Positions 49,401 to 61,999 of a DNA stretch of 64,000 nt are shown one piece after another. The stretch lies in assembly GCA_013397695.1 (NCBI GenBank), contig VYZI01000105.1, positions 1,007,710-1,071,709 of the forward strand. Reading direction: 5' to 3'. This DNA comes from Centropus unirufus. Its lineage: Eukaryota > Chordata > Aves > Cuculiformes > Centropidae. Numbering within the stretch: position 1 is the stretch's first letter; each line of letters opens with the position of its first letter. The notes under the pieces are model-generated. The model saw only the letters and a program-made list of their open reading frames with translations, ran no database searches and was not told the origin of the DNA. The position numbers were made by a program, and so were the translations under genes.

Positions 49401-49552
49401 CACTAGCGCTCTCCTGCTTGCCTTGCTCAGGAGGCCAACAAGGCTTTGCCCACCCTGGCAAGTTACCAAGATGAGAAATATGAAGTTAAACCTGAAGACC
49501 TAGAGAAAAATATAGTTCTTGGTGGTTTTAGGAAATTTGGGGGCATTTTAGT
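46456..49552. other. Anonymous sequence with several longish open frames
   Basis: Three plus-strand frames follow each other with little gap (46660-47067, 47132-47494, 47496-47903; 135, 120 and 135 codons), each in a different reading frame. A 143-codon minus-strand frame (47142-47573) overlaps them. None has a motif that I recognise. The local G+C content is higher, which lowers stop-codon density. A 9-bp-arm hairpin lies at 48631-48654. Confidence 0.5.
48631..48654. repeat. Short inverted repeat (9-bp arms, 6-nt loop)
   Basis: gtccaacct and aggttggac are exact reverse complements around gtagtt. No promoter or gene end nearby gives it a role. Confidence 0.8.
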
Positions 49553-49838
49553 AGGGCCTATAGTGACAGAAAACGAGTAATGGTTTTAAACTAAAAGAAG
49601 GCAAGTGCAAATGAGCCATAAGAAAGAAACTTCTTACCATGATGGCGGTGAAACACTGAGATGGGTTGCCCAGAAAGGTGGTAGATGTCCCATCCCTAGA
49701 AACATTCAAGGTCAGGTTGGATGGGTTCTGAGCAACCTGATCTGGTTGAAGATGTCCCTACTCACTGCAGGGGACTTGGTCTACGTGACCTTTAAAGGTC
49801 TCTTCCAACTCAGACCATTACATGATTTTATTATTCTA
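49553..49838 (+). mobile_element. CR1 LINE, 3' fragment (0.29 kb)
   Basis: Begins with gggcctatagtgacag and runs through aatggttttaaactaaaaga, gcggtgaaacactgagatgg, attcaaggtcaggttggatg and tgacctttaaaggtctcttc to a degraded tail (cattacatgattttattatt). Confidence 0.92.
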
Positions 49839-51604
49839 ATGCCATATAGCATCTTTAAATACTTGTGTTTCAAAACACTGTCATTCTCTGCATTTCACTT
49901 TTTCTATATATAGTTAGTTCTGGACATCAAAGACCCCTAAGCCATCAAAAGATCAGCATGACAACACGGGGAAAACACAAAAATATGGCCACCGCTCTGA
50001 GACAGCTCTTACATAAGGTTGCTCTCCATATGAGTAAAGCTAAGGCATGACGCACAGGGACTCCCTCCCCACTCTTGCCTTCATAGCAGCATGCAGAAAA
50101 GCAGCACATTACCAAATCCTGCTCGCTAGCTTTCCGTAGGACAGTTGTGTACAGCCTAGTTTGGCAGAAAAATCAAGGACGTGGGAGTGAAAAAAAGACA
50201 ACTAGCCAGACCACCAGCTATGCCTGAGTAGGTAAACAGGTGGCTTTTTAATTGAGTTAGATAAGTGGTATTTCTAATCACATTAGCACAGGCACTTAAA
50301 ATTATACTACTGGCAGCGTTGTAGCTTGAGGAGAACTTTGAAGAAATAAAAGGCCTGTTCCAGAAAGCTTTGTTTTGGATAAGGAGGAGCTTGAACCTTG
50401 TGAAAACCAGCCCTCCCTTTTTGCAACTCAGTCCAAAAGAGAGGGAAACTTCTATAAATGAAAACCAGGGAAAAAAAAATAATTCTCAAGGGCAAAATTT
50501 TATTTGTGTCTACCCAAGCCCCACTGTTCCATGTGCAGATGACCCATTCCTGAAGAGATGCTCTTACCAACCACTTCCTAAGTCCTGTTCTCCAGAGCAC
50601 ACAAGACTTTCTTCTAACCTGGAAGGAAAAGAGACAACTGGTCAGTACTGGGAAGAAAACTATTTAACTACCATGGTTGAGTACACGGACACCATCAGCA
50701 TCACGAGCTCTGGTGTCCAACAACAATCTGAGGTCTTAAAGCTGGGCTACATGAAGAGGTACAAAAAACAAGTGTTGATTCCTTAAAATGTCACTGCTGA
50801 GAATGGGGACAGCATCTTCTTTTCAAAAGAAAGGGGACATAAACCTCTAAAACTGCTTTAGGAATTAAGACTTAGGAATTAAGAAGTGCAGAAGTTGAGG
50901 GTTATAACTGCTTGCAAGACACCTACAAAAAATAACAAATTTAAACCAGCAATAGGAACAAGAAATCACTTTTTTAACTGTCTTGTCTTCTTCAGGATCC
51001 TGAGCCTGCTGTGGGAGGAACATTCTGGCCACAATCCAGTTAAACATTTCAGTTTATGTGAAATTTGAGAGAACATGGAGAGCCCCACTGAATCACGACC
51101 TTCACATTTCTCACTGGCAGGTTGTTCATGTCTTGTGCTTGTACACAGGTACAGACACCTGTACCTTGCAAGAACTTCCATTTTCAGCTTCTATTCTAAG
51201 GACTATCCTTCCAGAAACGCAAGCCCTCTTGGCTGTTGGTGTAAAAGCACCTAATTCCTTTGGGAGTTAAAAATGCTGGTGCAACCCCAAGACATATAGT
51301 TTTACTCACAGACCAGATGAATATTAGCCAGGTAAATTGTTTATTCCTTAACATACCTATCTACCTTGCAACACCTATTAAGTATGCAGTATTTCTAAAT
51401 TTACTCCATTAAACAGAAAATGCAGTGTCCATTCATCAGTTTGTTATCACATAAGGGCATTTTAATTAATGCAGCATCTTGCTTTAACAATTAACACCAA
51501 CAAGGAAGCCTTTCTTTACTCACTGTGTTTAGTTCCTATACTGCTTTGGTATATATGCAGAATAAAACAGTTATTTTTAAGGTATTAATAGACACTTCCT
51601 GTAT
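49839..51604. other. Anonymous non-coding sequence
   Basis: No gene or repeat recognised. The plus-strand frame 50370-50786 (138 codons) carries no recognised domain. Confidence 0.6.
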
Positions 51605-51912
51605 AAATCATAGATTCATAGGTTAGCTTGGAACCTTAAAGATCAGTAATTTCAGCCCCCTGCCATGGGCAGGGACACCTTCCACTGGATCAGGTTGCTC
51701 AAAGCCTCATCCAACCTGGCCTTGAACACCTCCACAGACGGGGCAGCCATGACGTCTCTGGGAAACCTGTGTCAGTGCCCCACCACTATCCAACTAAAGA
51801 ATTTCTTCTATCTAATATCCCCTCTTTCAGCTTAAAACCATTCTCCCGCATCCTTTCCCTGTATTTCCCAACTTTCCTGTAGCCCCTTTAATTACTGGAA
51901 GGCAGCTATAAG
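51605..51912 (-). mobile_element. CR1 LINE, 5'-truncated copy (0.31 kb)
   Basis: The minus-strand tail is aaatcatagattcataggtt. It has well-kept blocks ccctgccatgggcagggaca, tccactggatcaggttgctc and ctggccttgaacacctccac, then a shortened stretch where about 20 bases around cctaatatctaatct are partly lost. It ends near gaaggcagctataag. Confidence 0.93.
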
Positions 51913-53034
51913 TATGTAAATGCTATGTATATACTTCCTCTATGCATGCTCCATATACAAAACTCACTAAAAAAAAAATTGGATGAAATTTCCCCAGCCT
52001 GAAAAATTCAGAGATAAAATTGCAGCAATGATTTGTGTCTGCCCAGAGCAGCAATCCCAGCCTTTGGTGACCTCTGTGCAATCGTACCCAGCCAATTACA
52101 CATTTGTGACAGCAGACTTTCCCCTCCTGCACCAGAAGCTTCTTGTTGCTGCCTATGAGAAACATGAAAAGGTAGCACAACAAATATATGTGTTACCAAG
52201 CGCTTCAGGCTAGGGACAACCAGCCGTGAGGTTTAATCAAGACTTGGATCAAATTGTGCGAGGTGTTTTGTAAACATTGATCTTATTGAGTTGTTGCAGT
52301 GAGAAGATGTAATTCCCAACCACCTGTCCATTTAACCTATGAAAATCACTATCAAACAACTCAGTTCAATCTTCTCCCTGCATCCCTTCTTGTTTACCAT
52401 TGTCTTCATTAGCAGATGAGCGATAATCCACCTCACCCTTCAGCATTCGACACCTGGGACATCCCCAGCAGCTCTCTTCTGTCCTCTCAGTAAGGTTAAA
52501 TTACTCCATGGGGCAGATGGGAACTTTTACAAAGCCTTCAACCATAGCTAGCAGCTGACAGAAGAAATGTTATCACCTTTTTAGACATTTAAGGGCAGGC
52601 AAGGTGATGTGAAGCCTTTTATTGGCCTTGTATTGTGTAGGACATCCTAGGTCCACCTTCTTGTTGAGAAACACCATCACTGCTCTGGTTATAAGGAAGC
52701 TTTTTCTGCTGGGAGACCCAAAGCACCTTTACTTCACCCCCTTTCTTTAGGGAGGAAAACATGCAGTGGGAGCCGAGAGCTGAGAATTCATGACTTCAGC
52801 TGCCAGCCTCTTCCACGCCAGGAGCAGAATTTTAGGAAGAGTATGATGAAGAGCATGTAAGAGATTCCTAGGTTTCTGAATACTAACATCAGCAAGAGAT
52901 GCATTCAGGTGTGAATTTCAACACTCACACACTCCCCGTCCTCAGGTACTGCAAAACATTGCTAACAGCAGCTAAAATTCAGGTTATTATCCATCAGGAG
53001 AAAGAAAAACAGAAGCATGCACTTAAGGGAGTCT
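51913..53034. other. Anonymous non-coding sequence
   Basis: No gene or repeat recognised. Opposing short frames at 51923-52213 are uncharacterised. Confidence 0.6.
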
Positions 53035-53312
53035 GAATCATAAAATTGTAAAGGTTGGCAAAGAAAGCTCCGTGCGATCATGAAGCCCAGCCATCAACAC
53101 AAAACTACCACACAACTAAACTGAGTCCCAAAGTGCCACATATATATGATTTTTTGAAACCTCCAAGGATGGTGACTTTACCACTTCTCTGAGCAGCCTC
53201 TTCCAGTGCTTCACCACTCTTTCAATAAAGAGATTTTACCTAATATCTAATTTAAACCTTCCCTGGTGCAACTTTAGGGCATTCCCTATCACTTGTTGCC
53301 TGGGAGAGTAAT
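53035..53312 (-). mobile_element. CR1 LINE, 5'-truncated copy (0.28 kb)
   Basis: Minus-strand blocks: gaatcataaaattgtaaagg, gtcccaaagtgccacatata, ggatggtgactttaccactt and tcaataaagagattttacct, ending at cctatcacttgttgcctggg. It is related to the copies at 25741 and 41310 but more diverged. Confidence 0.9.
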
Positions 53313-56300
53313 GGACTCTTCCAAGCAACAAATCAAAAAATCAGCTCACCCTACCAGTTCCCACAAGGGCACAGTAACTCCAGATCCCATCTGCTACCCA
53401 AAAGGGTAAGCTATTCCCTCCTCCTGAGATGTTTATGGAGGGGGAACCACCTCAACCACCCAGCTCACCAGTCACCCAGGTGCTTTGAGTCTTCTCCAAT
53501 CTGCTCCACCTACGCTTGTGCGTGCAAAACAAATCCCAGGGCAGCCGTGTTTTCCCCAGCAGAGCAAAACAGCAGACTCAGAGAGAGAAGATCCATCTGG
53601 AAAGCACACATTGTGAAAAATATCCCTCCACTCAGCCAGGATGCGTGTTTTCGCAGGGGCAACGTCAGCTATTCATGGTGATGGCCAAGGACTGGGAACA
53701 GGAAACCTGGTGTGGGAGATGACAGACCAAAACATGTTAAGATTCAATAGGAAAGACAGGAAGTCTGGAAGAACTGCGCACCAGAGGTTCATTTAACAGG
53801 AGGAAGGGCAGCTCTGATGAGGCTCACTAAGTCACAATGGTTTCAGTGCCTATATATTGATATATACAACGATGACATCATGGAAAGCCATCCAGGATTT
53901 CCAGGGAATTCACACCACCATGTGCTTGGAACTAGGATGGATACTACCTTTTCTTAAACCCCGAGCAAATACACCCATTTAATTATTACACTTCGGGGTT
54001 TGGGTTTTTTTTGCTTTTTTTTTCTTCTTTGCTGAAGCATTCAGCCACGAAACAAAATGATTTCTGCCTGCAATGATAGAGGAAATGCTTCTGACTGTTT
54101 AGGTGAGATTAATTTCAGGAGTGTGGCCAGACTGAAGAAATTGGTGGAAGAAATCATTCAGAGTTGGATAATGAGGTTGCAGTTTTATGAGTAATTCTCC
54201 TGAGTTATGTGCCCAGCACCTTGGGTGTGGGTGACACGTTCATTCCTACCCACCCTTTTTGAAAGAAAAATGCCATCCGAGCGCACAAACACAATATTTA
54301 TTAAAACAAAAATAAATCACGAGGTGGAAATACAGATTTTTCTCTACTTTGAACAATGTCAATGAGGCTGCTATCCAGAGGAGTTGGACTGGTGGGTTGC
54401 CCAGGAATGTCCCCAAGCAAAAAAAAAAACCTAAACAGCCTCTGGGGAGGGCAAACCAGGAGAATGCCAGGACAAATCAGCAGTCACAGACACTGCCCTC
54501 TACATCTGTACCACTAAAAACACTTTTGATGTGGAGAGACCAGCCTCACTGTAGCATTTACATCCTCACTGCTGAGCTATCTTGTGTCTTCATTCATGGT
54601 TTTACATGCACTGTACGGACCAACTGTTCATACTGTTCCTCCCAGCTTGAAGTGAATGGCAACCAGCTCCCACTTTTGAGCAAGCAAGGCTTCCACAAGG
54701 AGCTTACCTGAAATTTTAATGCTATCAAAACTCACTTGCATCAAAAATAGAAGGAAGGAAGATGAACCCTTTTTGGAAGGTCTCTGTGCTCCATCTGGAC
54801 CCATCATCTTCCATTACTCAATTGCCTTTCTGGGATATCTCCATACCTTTCCCTATGCCATATCCAGGAACTAGACATGAAAATAGCTTACGACAGTTCC
54901 TGATGGCATGACTTCAAATCTATTTCTCCTGGAGGATGAATTAGCAGATGGGACCAGCGGAAGATGGCTAAGCTAGAAAGCCGGACAACTGGAGTCTTTC
55001 CAATTCAGTAACTACACTCTAAAAGACTGAGGATGCAAAGATCCTTCAGGGTCAGAACCTCTTTTCTAGGGTAGAAGCGAGGTCAAAGAAGATATGCAGG
55101 TGGCCACTGACAGGCTGTGTAGACAACTTATGTCTGCATGGTTGTTTTCAATGTTCCCAAATTCCTGCTTTGCGTTCTTATTTCCTAGTGAACTCACTGT
55201 ATTATTCCAGCAAAATAACCACAATACCCAAGAGCTTTTGAAATTAATATGATGGGCTTGCAAGCATATTTTGTCATGCAGAACTAAAATTAAAATGTAC
55301 ACCCGGCCTTGCCTCACTCCCTAAAAGTCATCATGTGGAAACTTCCCTGTGCCACGTCAGAAGACTCCCAACAGCTGAAAAAGCTAATGGGAAGCTGCAT
55401 TTGCTACAGCAGGAGCAGTAAGAGCAGGGCTCCACCTCCTCCACCATGGCTGTGGCAGCAAAACAACTGCTGCTTGAGACTCAACAAGGCTGCCTTTAGA
55501 GCACCATTTCCTCTATGCACATGAACAATAGTCACCTTCCACTACAAATGGGCATGGATGAGGAGAAGTTTCCTGATATTTTGGAGCAGCAAAAGGCAAC
55601 CATGAGTGTTTTCTCAGAAACCACTGCTGGGAGCCTCATGCATGTTCTGACTTCACCACAAAACAAGAGAAGTAAAATTAGAAGCCAGGAGAAAAACATA
55701 AAAAAATAAATAAAATCCTGAGGATCAGGTGGAGTAAACACAGAGTTCAGAGACTACAACACCATGTCATGTCACAAGCTTGGGCCTCCCTAAGTACTAA
55801 GAGCTTCTGGAAACCACCTGTGAACACATCTCCACACACCTCACACATCAACTGCTTACCCTACAGAGAGGTTTTGGGCAAAGATGTAACACTGAACTAC
55901 TAAACCAGAACAAAACCCTGCTTTCCATGATACATCAGGCCTTAGGACTCTCCATCTCCAGGGACGAGGAGCAGCTCTGTAAGATCACAACAGACCACAA
56001 CCCACAGACTTCAAGGCAGTCAGTGTCCCATCGTGAAAACCCTGTGCTACAACTAGGCACCAATTTGGCAAGCCAAGTCGTTCATAAGGTCTTGCTGCAA
56101 GCCCCACCAGATGTTCTGGTTTTTGTTTTTTTTTTTCAAATTACCCCCCTCATGCATGTGATTGACAATTCCTTCATAGCTCCTCATGCTACCAGGACCA
56201 CAGAAAGCTGACACCATCTCAGACACCTTCTGGCTCAGCAAACACAGCTGCCTGCACTTGATGCGTATTTTGGGGTTGAAATTGAGATGCAGACTGCTGC

Positions 56301-57190
56301 TAAAATAACAGTCACAGAGGAGTGGTTGGTTTTTCTTGTGAAATATGGAGAGACGTTTTTAATTTCTTCTCTCCCTGTCCCTTGATTGATTTCAGCAGCC
56401 TACAGAAGGAAACAGGAATTGCACGACTCGGGGAGAGCTGTCTTCTGCTGAGCAAGGCACGACCTTCTATCCCTAGCCACCACTATCACACTGACCACCC
56501 CTGGAAGAGGTCTGTAATGTGCCCATGAGAAAACAGACAAGACAAGAAGTAAAAGTACCAAGAAATAGAAGCTACAATCAGAGGACTGTCCCAGCTGTGA
56601 TGAATAGAAGGTTTCATCTCCTCTGTAATAGCATCCAAAGGAGTATCTAAGAAGCCACCAAGACAAAGAGGAAGGTCTTTGAGCTGTGTGCCAGCAAGAT
56701 CACAGAGGAGAAAGGTGCAGTTTGCTATATCTAAAAGACTGGGTGGAATCAGGTCAGAATGATCAACATGGACAAGAGATAAAAACTCTGGCTAGGAATG
56801 AAGCGATGGCAACATCTCTGAGGGATGCCTGCAATATCTCATGTAATATTCTGGTTGTTGGCTTCACAAGCTTTAAACTGCTTGGATGCCAGAAGAAGTT
56901 ATAATTTACTGGCATGTATTTTCCATTTCCTCCATTTTACTGTATTTTTGTTGTTGTGCCTAAATAGCTAATCACTGAAAAAGCAGAGTGGGGATTGGTA
57001 AGGCGCATGGACAGAGACACCAGGGGAAGATGTTTCCTCTGATGCAGGGAGACAGATCTGAAAACAACTCATTGCTCTGTAACAACGCAGTAGCAACACC
57101 AGGTGTCAGAATGTGCCCCCTGCAAAAGTGCAAAATTCACTTGGTGTAGAGATATTACAGGGCCCATGGCACATTGCCATCACTGGCTGT
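53313..57190. other. Anonymous non-coding sequence
   Basis: About 3.9 kb with no gene or interspersed repeat recognised. T-rich tracts occur at 54004-54035 and 56120-56137. Short opposing frames (for example 54349-54711, 120 codons) lack motifs. Confidence 0.55.
57186..57190 (+). repeat. Target-site duplication, left copy (gctgt)
   Basis: The five bases gctgt sit directly before the LTR terminus tgtcacagg and are repeated exactly after the other terminus at 57874-57878. Confidence 0.85.
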
Positions 57191-57332
57191 TGTCACAGGT
57201 TAGTGCCACCTGGCTAAATCTAAGGACCTTAAACCATGCAGTTGATCTCCCAAACCCCTCCCCCATCAGCCCTGCAGGGGAAGGGGAAATCGAAATGAGA
57301 GAGACTTGTAGGCTGGAAAATAAAACTACAGC

Positions 57333-57338
57333 TTTAAT
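57333..57338 (-). terminator. LTR poly-A signal (ATTAAA)
   Basis: A minus-strand ATTAAA about 260 bp downstream of the TATA box and 143 bp before the LTR 3' end. It is a common variant of AATAAA and is the best poly-A candidate in the element. Confidence 0.5.
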
Positions 57339-57345
57339 GAAATGA

Positions 57346-57392
57346 TTGTAATAATAATAATTAGAAAGTAATAATATATGTATATATATGAG
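57346..57392. repeat. AT-rich simple stretch inside the LTR
   Basis: ataataataatta followed by tatatgtatatatatg. It lies in the U5-side half of the LTR and is low-complexity. Confidence 0.75.
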
Positions 57393-57591
57393 ATCACAGC
57401 CCCACCACACCATACATCACCACAAATACTGTAGAGCAGACAGGAGGGAATGGATCCAAAGCTAGGAGGGATCTGGATTCAGGAACTGCATTCAGAAACA
57501 CCGGGCCTGGCATCAGGAACAACCAGACAGATGAGGTCCTCACTGGATGTCAGCTATCGCAGAAGAGAGCAAGACGCTCCTGATCTCTCTA

Positions 57592-57598
57592 TTTTATA
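57592..57598 (-). promoter_or_regulatory. LTR TATA box (TATAAAA)
   Basis: A minus-strand TATAAAA placed in the middle of the LTR upstream of the predicted R region. It is inferred as the former retroviral promoter from its position relative to the LTR ends and the ATTAAA signal. Present activity is unknown. Confidence 0.6.
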
Positions 57599-57873
57599 CC
57601 AAGTGTGAGGTATGTGGGATGAAATACTCTGTTGGTCAGTTTAGGGTCACCTGTCCTATTTATCCCTCCTCACAGGTGAGGTTTCTTTTCTGTTAGCTTG
57701 AAAATGGCCTTGGTTAAGTATAAGCATTGGCCTTTTTCCATACCAATATCCTGTGTTATCACTCTTGGAGAACACAGTATCAAACCCATGCAGTTAGCTT
57801 TCAGAAAATGAAGTTACTTTCAGCAACTGAGTTAAGAGTCAGAAACTGATCCTACTTAACTCAAACCACAACA

Positions 57874-57878
57874 GCTGT
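57874..57878 (+). repeat. Target-site duplication, right copy (gctgt)
   Basis: An exact repeat of 57186-57190 directly after the LTR terminus. With only five bases, a chance match would be about 1 in 1000, but it falls precisely at both TG/CA ends. Confidence 0.85.
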
Positions 57879-57902
57879 TTTCTCAGTTATGATTCCTCCT
57901 TA

Positions 57903-58163
57903 CCCCCGATGGCTTTAAATTGGAAGGGAGAAAATTTAGATTAGACATTGGGAAGAGATTCTTCTTCACAATGGTGAGGCACTGACACAAGTTGCCCAGG
58001 GAAGTTGTGGATATGCACTTGAGCACTCCTGGAAGTGCTCAAGGCCAGGTTGGATGGGGCCTTGAACAACTTAGTCTAGTGGGAGCTGTCCCTGCCAATG
58101 GCAGCGGGGTGGAACTGGATGATCATTCAAGTGCCTTCCAGCACAAACCACTTTATGATTCTA
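57903..58163 (+). mobile_element. CR1 LINE, 3' fragment (0.26 kb)
   Basis: Begins gatggctttaaattggaagg and includes attagacattgggaagagat, actgacacaagttgcccagg, ggccaggttggatggggcc and the tail accactttatgattctaa. It lies only about 30 bp from the LTR. It contains a 10-bp-arm hairpin (58018-58043) not expected in this part of CR1. Confidence 0.93.
58018..58043. repeat. Inverted repeat inside CR1 (10-bp arms, 6-nt loop)
   Basis: cttgagcact and agtgctcaag are exact reverse complements around cctgga. The equivalent place in the copy at 62000-62318 reads gatgccccatccctggagct, with no such palindrome. Confidence 0.8.
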
Positions 58164-61100
58164 ACATAGTTGACAAGATCATGTGTAGAATCTGGAGATA
58201 CTGTGCAAGGGAAGAAGAATCTTATAAGCATAAAGACATCAGTATGCTTCAGCAAGATATTTGCAGCCAGTTATCTGATGTTTTAGAATCCACCAATGTC
58301 ATTTATGAATTTAAAAATGCTTCAACATCCTCTCCCAGTCGCTCACTTATGGATGCAAATGTGATTTAACACAATGAATCAGGACAGAAAGCCCAGATCT
58401 TTTAACAGGATCAACTGCATTCCAGTTGTCTGGCAAAATAAAGACCTCAACAGGCAGGCTGGATAAAAGCACATTATCATCTCCAGATAACTTTCAGATC
58501 AGCATTGGATTTTGCAAGAAGGAATAGCACTTTTCCAAAAGGCATCAAGCCCTGCCACAACTCTAAATGGGAAAAAAACAAGCGAACACCCATCAAGTAA
58601 TCCTAGATTATTTAGCAAGAAATCAAAACATTTCATTTAGAATAAAAATGATCTCGTCATTAAGATTGGGAAAATCCAAAACTCCAAAAAGGTGTGAGGG
58701 CACACTACTCCATTTGCAGATGTGTTATCTGAAAGACTCAACGTTAGGGCAAAAGCAAGAGAAAAGATGAGAGAGCTTTCCGTGAGAAGCATCAGGATGC
58801 TGATGGCATTCAATTCCATTGCTTGAGTTTCAGATTTGAACCAAGAAGCTGACAAAGTGTCTGGAGGTACCTTGAAACATTTCCCATCACGACTGCTCTT
58901 TGCAAAGGAGAAACAGTTTCAAACCAGCACTCAGTGGATATTTCTGTATAATTTGGCTTCTTCTACAGAAAAATCAGTCATCTTTAATTCCAGGCATTTT
59001 TGTTTCTATTAAAAGACCTAAAGCCACAATCTTGCTACAGTAGACTGCAATTTAAAAACTAAAACATAGGAATAGATTTATTAATCAAGTACCCTAGATC
59101 TACCCCTTAACTCCCCAGTTGCTTCAGAGGGTCTTCAGGTGGTAACAAAGACCTTGACAATATTTTTCCTGGAGAAATTCCAGAGCTATTAACTTGTGCC
59201 TCCCTAATTTTTAAACGATTTGGACCAGGAGTATCTCAGGAGTAATCAGTCTATCCCAGCAAGAAGGAAGGCGAGGGAGAACCACGTAAGCACAGGTGGT
59301 GCCAGATGCTGTCATTGCATGCCTGATGTGTTGAAGGTGCCTGGGTCACTCCTGCATCCCTGTGCTTTCACCTCCTAAATCTGGCACAACAGTACTGACC
59401 TTTGTAAAGTGCTTTGAGATCTCTGGGTCTGATGCAACAAGTATAGATGCTACTACCTTGGGTCCAGGTAATCCAAAGCAAATCACTGCAGAGAGCTAAT
59501 GGCGCAGTCTATCTGAAAATAGACAGAAATCCCCACCAAAAACATCTAAGTCGTCATGATAGAAAAATAAATCCCAGTAGATTGTTGCTAGCATTATATG
59601 AATCATCATGTTGTTATAGCAACTTCATATCTGCATTGAATCTGAAAACCAAGCACAGCTGAAATAATATAACAGCATTAAGTAAAAATGATATATAACA
59701 AGATAAAAATGGATTGGCTCGATCTTAGAGGAGCACCCACACTTCATTCTCGCCCTCTTCCCTCCCTTTGAAAACACTGCTTTCCTGTATTTAAACAGAG
59801 AGAAGAGACTTGGATTTTATGGAGAAGCAGAACATTAACAGGCTTTTGGATTCAAGAACCTTCAAAATGAAGATCCACCTTTAAAGAAAAACAAGTAATA
59901 TTCCCACTTATTATACCCCCAGCCTCAGACAACTGGCCCTACTGTTCCTATGTTCCCACAGCAAAATCCATGCATTGCATGAATTATATACATCTTTATA
60001 CAAAGTGTCATCCCCCTCTGTCAAGAATCCCTGAGCAGAGAGATCCCAACCAGAACTGAAGCTACAGAAACAGCAGCAAAGTAAAAAAGCTAAATATATT
60101 TATTTCAAGGACTTGGCAGAAAAGCATCGCTCCTCTCAAAGGCAAGAGGCTCCCATCAACCCCAGAGACACCGCCGGTGCCTCAGAAGACACTAGTTTGC
60201 TCTGATTAGTGCCAAGGATGCCCAGAAAGCACTGCAGGGTCCTGAACTGGTCCTCCACCCTGTGGGATGGTACCAGCATTAAGGAGATTTGAAAGGCAGA
60301 AGGGAAATAGCTGGGGGATTTGCAAATGTTAGTGTTTCAAGCAAATTAAAACCAAGCAAACAAAAAAAATCCCCAAACCCATAGCTCTAGCCCCAACAAA
60401 GTCCTATTAATCTTAACAACAGCACTAAAGTAACTAAATTAAAAGCTAATAAAAAAAGTAGATTAAGTTATTCTTTCAGAGTTCAAGACAGCATCACTCT
60501 GCCCCAGACAGGAGAATTCTGGGGTTTTTTTTCTTTGCTTTTCTTCTTTTTCTTAAATGCATTTATTCATTACAGTTTCCTCGTAGGCTGTGTAATGAGT
60601 CACTTCTCCTTGCTTCCCTATAAAGTGCAAAGGGATGGAAAGAAACAGGATTTAGACAGAGGATTGAGACACTCACAAAGCCTGTTAGAAAAGCTTGAAG
60701 AGCTTTTGAGGGAGCCACAGATAAAGAGAGGCAGCTCCTCACGTGGCCTCCAAAAACTTTTCTCTACCACCATAGCTTTCCCAGGGTCTGAGTCTGGCTA
60801 TCTTGCTTACAGCCACCACAGAAAACCACCCCCTCTCATCCAGCCAAAAATAACTCACTGAGTTTTCTTTTTTTCCCAGAGACCTTATGAAGAGAAATCT
60901 GGAGCTCCAGTAACAAGCGGGAGGGATGCACTTCGTGATTTACAAACACGGACAGGGCCATCTCTACACTAATGAAAGACAGTCATGGGGAGATCATTTC
61001 AGTAGGTGTCATGAACAGAATAGTGCAATTTGCCACTCCTACCCCTGCAGCCAGAGAAACACCAGTAACCACCAGCCCAGAGCAAGACACGCAAATCCAT

Positions 61101-61999
61101 GTGGATGGGTGAAGACTGCAAGCAGCTATTTTGCAAATGGTTTTCTTGTGGAGAGCGAGAGTCCATCAGATCAGTAATGTCAAGGTAAACAAAAATCCCA
61201 AGAGACAAACTTTCCCATCACCAGCCTTCTCTCCAACTGGATCAGATATGTCTCCGTTTGGTCTTACAACTTCTCTCAGGAGCCTCTCCAGGACCTTCAT
61301 CCACCTCACCAACAGAAGCTTTAAGGAAGGAAGCCAATAACCAGTACATAGGTGTGACATGAGTCTGCAGAGAGACAGGACAATGAGAACGGCACACCTG
61401 TCAGCATGGTCTTGATATTGAGTGCTGATGGATTAGGGCCACAATATTCCCTACAGTGAAAGCAAAGGGAGAGGCCACCCTAAAATAACTTAGCAGTATA
61501 ATCCAGAAGCACCTGGGACCAAGCTCATCAGCCTTGTGACATTCAGACTGATGAAATTATAACTTCCTAACACAAGAACCACTCAAGTACACCAACCCTA
61601 ATGTCCTTAGGGATGCTGAGAGCTGAACAGCTACGGCACAGCTGCATGGACAATTCATTTGTAAGACTTTGAGCTATGTAGTCAGGGCCTTCCACAGACC
61701 ACCTGCACAGAACCGGCTGCCCATGGAGGACAGGTGGAAGTCCAAGACACCATAAAGAGCATGTTGCACGATCCATCTTCATGTCTTCTAAACCCACATG
61801 TTAACTGCCACATGGATGTTTACTGCTGTCAAATGTATTCCCTTCAAGCTCCTGTCACCCATATGCTCACTCCTTGGATGAGAAGGACCCTGACCTTTTG
61901 GAGCTCCCCAGCACTACAGCATAAACACAACCCCCCTAAAAGCTCAATGTGAGCCCAATGCCGCTGCTGCCACAGTTTTCCAGCACGGAGCTTCATCTT
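58164..61999. other. Anonymous non-coding sequence
   Basis: About 3.8 kb without a recognised gene or repeat. The plus-strand frame 60535-60861 (108 codons) follows a pyrimidine-rich stretch and an acceptor-like cattacag at 60568-60575 but cannot be assigned to a gene. A-rich and T-rich runs are short. Confidence 0.5.

Larger units (their letters stand above)
57191..57873 (-). mobile_element. Solo LTR of an endogenous retrovirus (683 bp)
   Basis: On the minus strand the element starts TGTTGTGGTTTGAG and ends CCTGTGACA, the TG…CA termini of a retroviral LTR with a short imperfect terminal inverted repeat. It is flanked by a perfect 5-bp duplication (gctgt). A TATAAAA box lies at 57592-57598 (minus strand), about 275 bp from the 5' end, and an ATTAAA poly-A signal at 57333-57338 lies downstream, consistent with U3-R-U5 order. 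No gag, pol or primer-binding sequence adjoins it. It is therefore a solo LTR formed by recombination between two LTRs. The 5-bp duplication fits several avian ERV groups, including ERVL-like ones; the family is not determined. Confidence 0.85.

Noticed and set aside
54349..54711. Frame with ggttgcccaggaatgtcc as a CR1 piece
   Set aside because: The single word resembles CR1, but the flanks on both sides do not continue in CR1 order.
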